Of a stretch of 64,000 bases of DNA, positions 60,356 to 64,000 are shown in pieces. The translations under genes and the position numbers were made by a program. Where the stretch lies: NCBI GenBank assembly GCA_002256145.1, contig NKIP01000004.1, positions 124,001-188,000 on the forward strand, read 5' to 3'. This DNA is from Comamonadaceae bacterium PBBC1 (GTDB lineage Bacteria > Pseudomonadota > Gammaproteobacteria > Burkholderiales > Burkholderiaceae_C). The number at the start of each line of letters is the position of its first letter. The first letter of the stretch is position 1. A model generated the notes under the pieces. The model was given only the letters and a program-made list of their open reading frames with translations, did not search any database and had not been told where the DNA came from.

Positions 60356-61615
60356 TCAGCGGCCGATTGGGATGCCCTCTGGCAACAACTGGGCCAATCG
60401 AATCTGGTCCAGACGGGCCTGGGTCCACAGGGGGTCAGCCGCTGAAGTGCGCAGCAGCAGCATGCGATCGGCCAAAGGACCCACGCTGGCTTGAACGGGA
60501 TCGATCAGGAGCACATGACGAGGCTGTTTTTTGGGGTCAGGCTCGATCAGCCGTCCCACCCAATCGAGAGCGTGCAGCACATCCACAACCGGTCTCAACT
60601 CACTGGATTCGACACTCAAACGCGTGGCCAAATCATCCATGCCCAGCCCCTTGAGTGGCCCACTTCTGGCCTCCTGGAGGGCTGACAAAACCTCCAGGGC
60701 CAGCCTGAATGACCAGCCCGCCCCTTCAGGCTTGCGCCATTCCCGCCGACCCAACTCGGGCAAACTGGCCGCCACCACGGCGCCCAACAAGACCAGCAAC
60801 CAGGTCACATAAATCCAGACCAGCAAAATGGGCAAGGCCGCAAATGCCCCGTAAATCAGCGAATAAGTGGGCACCTGCAAGAGGTAAATGGCCATCAAGC
60901 GCTTGGCCAACTCGAGCGCACCGGCCACCAAAAAGCCAGCGGTGATGGCGTGACGCCAACGCACTCGGGTGTAGGGCACATAAAAATACAAGCCACTCAC
61001 ACAGGCCGTGAGCAACAAAAACTCAAAGCTGTCCAACAACCACCTTACAGAGCCCGGCAATACATCGACGACGTCGCGCGAAGCCGTGACCACGTAGGAA
61101 GTGATGGCCAAACTGGCCCCCAAAAACAAAGGCCCCAAGGTGATGGCGGTCCAATACAAAATGACACGCTGAGCCAAGGGTCTTTGTCGCTGCAGCCCCC
61201 AGATTTGCCCCAAAGTTCGCTCGATGGTGACCATCAAAAACACCGCAGAAAACAGCACCGCCACCAAACCCGCCGTGCCCAAACGCCTGGCCTTGCGGGA
61301 AAACTGGGTCAAATAACTCAGCACTTGGCGAGCAATGCTTTCTGGCACCAGACTCTCGATCAACCAACGCTGAAGGGTGTCCTGAAATTTTCCAAACACC
61401 GGAAAGGCGGCAAACACGGCCAAACCCACGGCAAACAAGGGCACAAGGGCCAAAACCGTGGTGAAGGTCAGAGAACTGGCACTCACCCCCAGGCGGGCTT
61501 CTCGAAAACGCCGGGCCAAAACACCCGCCATCTGACGCCAGGGAAACACACAAATCTCTTGCCACCAGAGGCGGGCATGGTCGTACAACGGGGTCTTGTA
61601 GGCGGTAGGCAGCAT
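60356..61615 (-). CDS. YihY/BrkB-family inner-membrane protein (419 aa)
   Basis: Six membrane segments in the first 300 residues, with the family landmarks LTFTTVLALVPLFAVGLAVFAAFP, FSRKARRLGTAGLVAVLFSAVFLMVTIERTLGQIWG and YGAFAALPILLVWIYVTWLLVLLGA. A cytoplasmic C-terminal part (from about 310) has a helix-turn-helix-like region. It was once called ribonuclease BN, which is not supported. Start ATG 61615 (MLPTAYKTPLYDHARLWW). Confidence 0.9.
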   Translation of the reverse strand: MLPTAYKTPLYDHARLWWQEICVFPWRQMAGVLARRFREARLGVSASSLTFTTVLALVPLFAVGLAVFAAFPVFGKFQDTLQRWLIESLVPESIARQVLSYLTQFSRKARRLGTAGLVAVLFSAVFLMVTIERTLGQIWGLQRQRPLAQRVILYWTAITLGPLFLGASLAITSYVVTASRDVVDVLPGSVRWLLDSFEFLLLTACVSGLYFYVPYTRVRWRHAITAGFLVAGALELAKRLMAIYLLQVPTYSLIYGAFAALPILLVWIYVTWLLVLLGAVVAASLPELGRREWRKPEGAGWSFRLALEVLSALQEARSGPLKGLGMDDLATRLSVESSELRPVVDVLHALDWVGRLIEPDPKKQPRHVLLIDPVQASVGPLADRMLLLRTSAADPLWTQARLDQIRLAQLLPEGIPIGR

Positions 61616-61636
61616 GCCCGGTATGATGCCACCGCA

Positions 61637-62080
61637 ATGAACCCCAACACCCCCCCCACCCCACAAAACGCCCCCCACTTTGAGAACGAAGGCACCCCGG
61701 CCGGTCTTGACCTGACCCGGTGGATGGCGGTCGGCAGCTTGCTGGGCCTGATTTTGACGGGACTGCTTTGGGAGCTGTGGCTGGCCCCATTGCGCCCGGG
61801 CGGCTCTTGGTGGGCCATCAAGGTTTTACCCCTTTGCTTGCCACTGGCGGGTTTGCTCAAAAATCGCATGTACACCTACCGCTGGGTCAGTCTGCTGATC
61901 TGGCTGTATTTCACCGAAGGTGTGGTCCGCTCCTGGGGAGATGCTTGGCCCTCGTCGGGCTTGGCCGGTCTGCAGACTTTGCTTTGCGTGGTGCTGTTCG
62001 TGGCCTGCGCCCTGCATGTGCGCATCCGCTTCAAAGCCGCCAAGGCGACTGGCTTGTTTGTGCCTGTGCCCAAAAATTAA
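61637..62080 (+). CDS. DUF2069-family membrane protein (147 aa)
   Basis: Four hydrophobic segments (WMAVGSLLGLILTGLLWELWLAP, WAIKVLPLCLPLAGLLKNRMYTYRWVSLLIWLYFTEGVVR, LQTLLCVVLFVACALHVRIRFKAAKATG) follow the layout of DUF2069 proteins. It is divergent from the YihY gene, which is the usual arrangement in betaproteobacteria. Function unknown. Confidence 0.85.
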   Translation: MNPNTPPTPQNAPHFENEGTPAGLDLTRWMAVGSLLGLILTGLLWELWLAPLRPGGSWWAIKVLPLCLPLAGLLKNRMYTYRWVSLLIWLYFTEGVVRSWGDAWPSSGLAGLQTLLCVVLFVACALHVRIRFKAAKATGLFVPVPKN

Positions 62081-62166
62081 GGCTCCAATGAGGGCAGCTC
62101 TGTGGCCCTCATGTCAGTCCCCAAAACAAGCCGCTTGTTGCCTTGAACTTGACCCACACCCTGCCC

Positions 62167-63621
62167 ATGACCACGTCCAGCCCCAGCCTCGCTCATACAA
62201 CATTGCTCGCGCAACTGCGCCAAATTTGTGGCGAAGCCCACGTTTTGACCCATGAAACACCGGGGATAGACCTGGCCACTTGGGAACAAGACTGGCGCAA
62301 ACGTGTTCAGGGCCGGGCCTTGGCCGTGGTGCGGCCTGCAGACACCGCGCAGGTGGCGGCCGTGGTCAAGGCTTGCGCAGCAGCCCAAACCTCGATCGTG
62401 CCGCAAGGCGGCAACACCGGCTTGGTGGTGGGCAGCGTGCCTGACGCTTCAGGCACACAAATTGTGTTGAGCATGACCCGCATGAACGCTGTGCGTGCCA
62501 TCGACAAAGACAACCTGACCATCACCGTCGAGGCGGGCTGCGTGCTGCAGAACCTGCAAGCTGCAGCCGACAGTGCCGGATTGCTGTTCCCTCTGAGTTT
62601 GGGGGCCGAAGGCAGCTGCACCATTGGCGGCAATTTGGGCACCAACGCCGGGGGCACACAAGTGGTGCGCTACGGCAACACCCGAGAGCTGTGCCTGGGC
62701 CTGGAAGTGGTCACCGCTCAGGGCGAGGTCTGGAGTGGCCTGACAGGGCTGCGCAAGGACAACACGGGTTATGACCTGCGCCATCTGATGATTGGCAGCG
62801 AGGGCACTTTGGGCATCATCACAGCGGCCACCATGAAGCTGTTTCCTCAACCTGCTGCACAGCTGACCGCCTGGGCCGCCGTGCCCAGCATGGAGGCGGC
62901 TGTGGCCCTGCTGGGCCTGGCGCACCAGCGTTTGGGGCCCAGCCTGACGGGTTTTGAGGTCATGGGGCAATTTGCCCTGAGCTTGGTGGACAAACATTAC
63001 CCCCAACTGCGCGTGCCTCTGTGGCAAGAAACGCCTTGGTGCGTGCTGATCGAAAACTCGGACAGCGAAAACGAGGCGCATGCCCGCAGTCAGTTTGAGT
63101 CGCTCCTCGAAGAGGCGATGAACCACGGCTGCGTGAGCGATGCCGTGGTGGCCGAAAGCCTGACACAAGCGCGGGGGCTTTGGCACATCCGTGAAAGCAT
63201 CACCTTGGCACAGCAGCAAGAAGGCCCGAACGTGAAACACGACATCAGCATTGCGGTGTCCTTGATCCCTGCTTTTGTGGCCGAAACCGACGCTTTGCTG
63301 GCCCAGACGTTTCCGGGCGTGCGCCTGGTCGATTTTGGCCACTTGGGCGACGGCAACTTGCACTACAACGTGCAAGCACCCGAGGGCCAAGACGGCAAAG
63401 CGTTTGTGCTTGCCCATGAAGACGCGGTCAACACTGTGGTGTTTGACCAAGTCAGCCGGTTCAAAGGCTCCATCAGTGCCGAACACGGCGTGGGCGAACT
63501 CAAAGCGGGCAAGCTGCCGCTCTACAAAGACCCGACAGCCTTGACCATGATGCGGGCCGTCAAAAAAGCCCTGGACCCGCAAAACCTGCTCAACCCCGGG
63601 CGGGTGCTGAGCGCCGAATGA
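62167..63621 (+). CDS. FAD-binding oxidoreductase, D-2-hydroxyacid dehydrogenase type (484 aa)
   Basis: A PCMH-type FAD domain (VVRPADTAQVAAVVKACAAA, VPQGGNTGLVVGSVPD, SLGAEGSCTIGGNLGTNAGG, YDLRHLMIGSEGTLGIITAA) and a C-terminal FAD-oxidase domain with DFGHLGDGNLHYNV and SISAEHGVGELK, as in GlcD and D-2-hydroxyglutarate or D-lactate dehydrogenases. It passes electrons from a D-2-hydroxyacid to a carrier. ATG 62167 is chosen; a TTG eight codons upstream is possible. Confidence 0.9.
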   Translation: MTTSSPSLAHTTLLAQLRQICGEAHVLTHETPGIDLATWEQDWRKRVQGRALAVVRPADTAQVAAVVKACAAAQTSIVPQGGNTGLVVGSVPDASGTQIVLSMTRMNAVRAIDKDNLTITVEAGCVLQNLQAAADSAGLLFPLSLGAEGSCTIGGNLGTNAGGTQVVRYGNTRELCLGLEVVTAQGEVWSGLTGLRKDNTGYDLRHLMIGSEGTLGIITAATMKLFPQPAAQLTAWAAVPSMEAAVALLGLAHQRLGPSLTGFEVMGQFALSLVDKHYPQLRVPLWQETPWCVLIENSDSENEAHARSQFESLLEEAMNHGCVSDAVVAESLTQARGLWHIRESITLAQQQEGPNVKHDISIAVSLIPAFVAETDALLAQTFPGVRLVDFGHLGDGNLHYNVQAPEGQDGKAFVLAHEDAVNTVVFDQVSRFKGSISAEHGVGELKAGKLPLYKDPTALTMMRAVKKALDPQNLLNPGRVLSAE

Positions 63622-63810
63622 CCTGACCTGCCTTGCAGCGCATGCCTTGGGCAACGGGCCAAGCTGTGCGCACGCTCAGAGCCCTCTTTGGTGAGGCAAG
63701 CCACAGACGGAAAGCCGCACGGCTCCTATGCTGAAACGGCTGACCCTGCCAGAGCCCTTTGGATTCAGGCAGGGGTCGAGCGTTCCTCTAACCCGTCCAG
63801 GAGTTCCATC

Positions 63811-64000
63811 ATGAAAAAAATCCCCCTTCCCTCTTGCGGCTTGCGCACTGCGGCCGCGGTCGCGCTCGTCTTGGGCCTCAGCGCCTGCGCTGGCATGACT
63901 GAGCAAGAAAAAAGAACCGCCATTGGCGCAGGTGTGGGGGCCGTTGGCGGCTCCATTTTGACGGGCGGCAGCGCGGCAGGCACCTTGGGTGGTGCGGCCG
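63811..64000 (+). CDS. Glycine-zipper lipoprotein, N-terminal part (partial)
   Basis: The signal peptide ends in the lipobox LGLSACAG (Cys26), followed by MTEQEKRTAIGAGVGAVGGSILTGGSAAGTLGGAA, a glycine-zipper segment like those in YmgG/OsmB-type outer-membrane lipoproteins. CCAGGAGTTCCATC before the ATG is a strong ribosome binding site. The gene runs past the end of the window, so its full length and any C-terminal OmpA domain are unknown. Confidence 0.8.
   Translation, partial: MKKIPLPSCGLRTAAAVALVLGLSACAGMTEQEKRTAIGAGVGAVGGSILTGGSAAGTLGGAA

Overview
The window is a stretch of a GC-rich betaproteobacterial chromosome, most likely from the Burkholderiales, family Comamonadaceae (Limnohabitans/Rhodoferax/Hydrogenophaga-like). 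This rests on the housekeeping block tRNA-Ser - lysC - tilS - accA - DNA glycosylase - cysS - TPR - ppiA - ppiB - lpxH - alaS, on the protein sequence style, and on Liv- and Fbp-type ABC transporters. No rRNA or CRISPR array is present.

Region 1 (1-4.2 kb): the 3' end of a probable ferrochelatase gene, three small unknown genes, then toxin-antitoxin debris: a decayed Xre/MbcA-type antitoxin, an intact DinJ/YafQ-like pair, an internally deleted hipA remnant and an AbrB-like/RelE-like pair.

Region 2 (4.2-18.8 kb): the most unusual part. On the minus strand a WYL-domain regulator is followed by a small zinc ribbon protein, a GTPase, a membrane-anchored coiled-coil protein, a dynamin-like GTPase split by an IS4-family element, a second dynamin-like GTPase, a YkgJ-type cysteine-cluster protein, a CxxC-rich protein, an AT-rich orphan and an LRAT-like (NlpC/P60-related) pseudogene with an in-frame TAG. 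Divergently on the plus strand lies a RavA/ViaA-like pair with rare architecture: a MoxR AAA+ ATPase fused to a beta-helix/GLUG-like tail, and a protein with an N-terminal LRAT-like domain and a ViaA-type VWA domain. The LRAT-like domain links the two halves. A diverged direct repeat from a HAD hydrolase gene flanks the RavA/ViaA-like pair. I infer a membrane-directed stress or defence system that has been damaged here by an IS and a nonsense codon.

Region 3 (18.8-32.5 kb): an Fbp-type ABC transporter, then a LivKGFHM branched-chain-type ABC transporter with an alpha/beta hydrolase. A sigma-54 promoter lies before livK, an adjacent sigma-54 activator gene is present, and AATACATAC repeats look like its upstream sites. 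A FixJ-like response regulator and a family 3 solute-binding protein follow.

Region 4 (32.5-38.7 kb): paired small proteins, a 1129-residue Ig-like repeat adhesin with a BapA-like prefix, an OmpA-family protein and an outer-membrane barrel.

Region 5 (38.9-51.8 kb): housekeeping genes ending in gabD and tRNA-Gly(CCC).

Region 6 (51.8-59.5 kb): a 7.7 kb integrative element in tRNA-Gly, bounded by a perfect 27 bp repeat of the tRNA 3' end. It carries a tyrosine integrase, a serine recombinase, an XRE regulator, small membrane proteins and an unrecognised gene pair, plus a 118-residue unknown preceded by four octanucleotide repeats.

Region 7 (59.5-64 kb): a ParB-like protein, a YihY/BrkB membrane protein, a DUF2069 protein, an FAD-linked oxidase and the start of a glycine-zipper lipoprotein.
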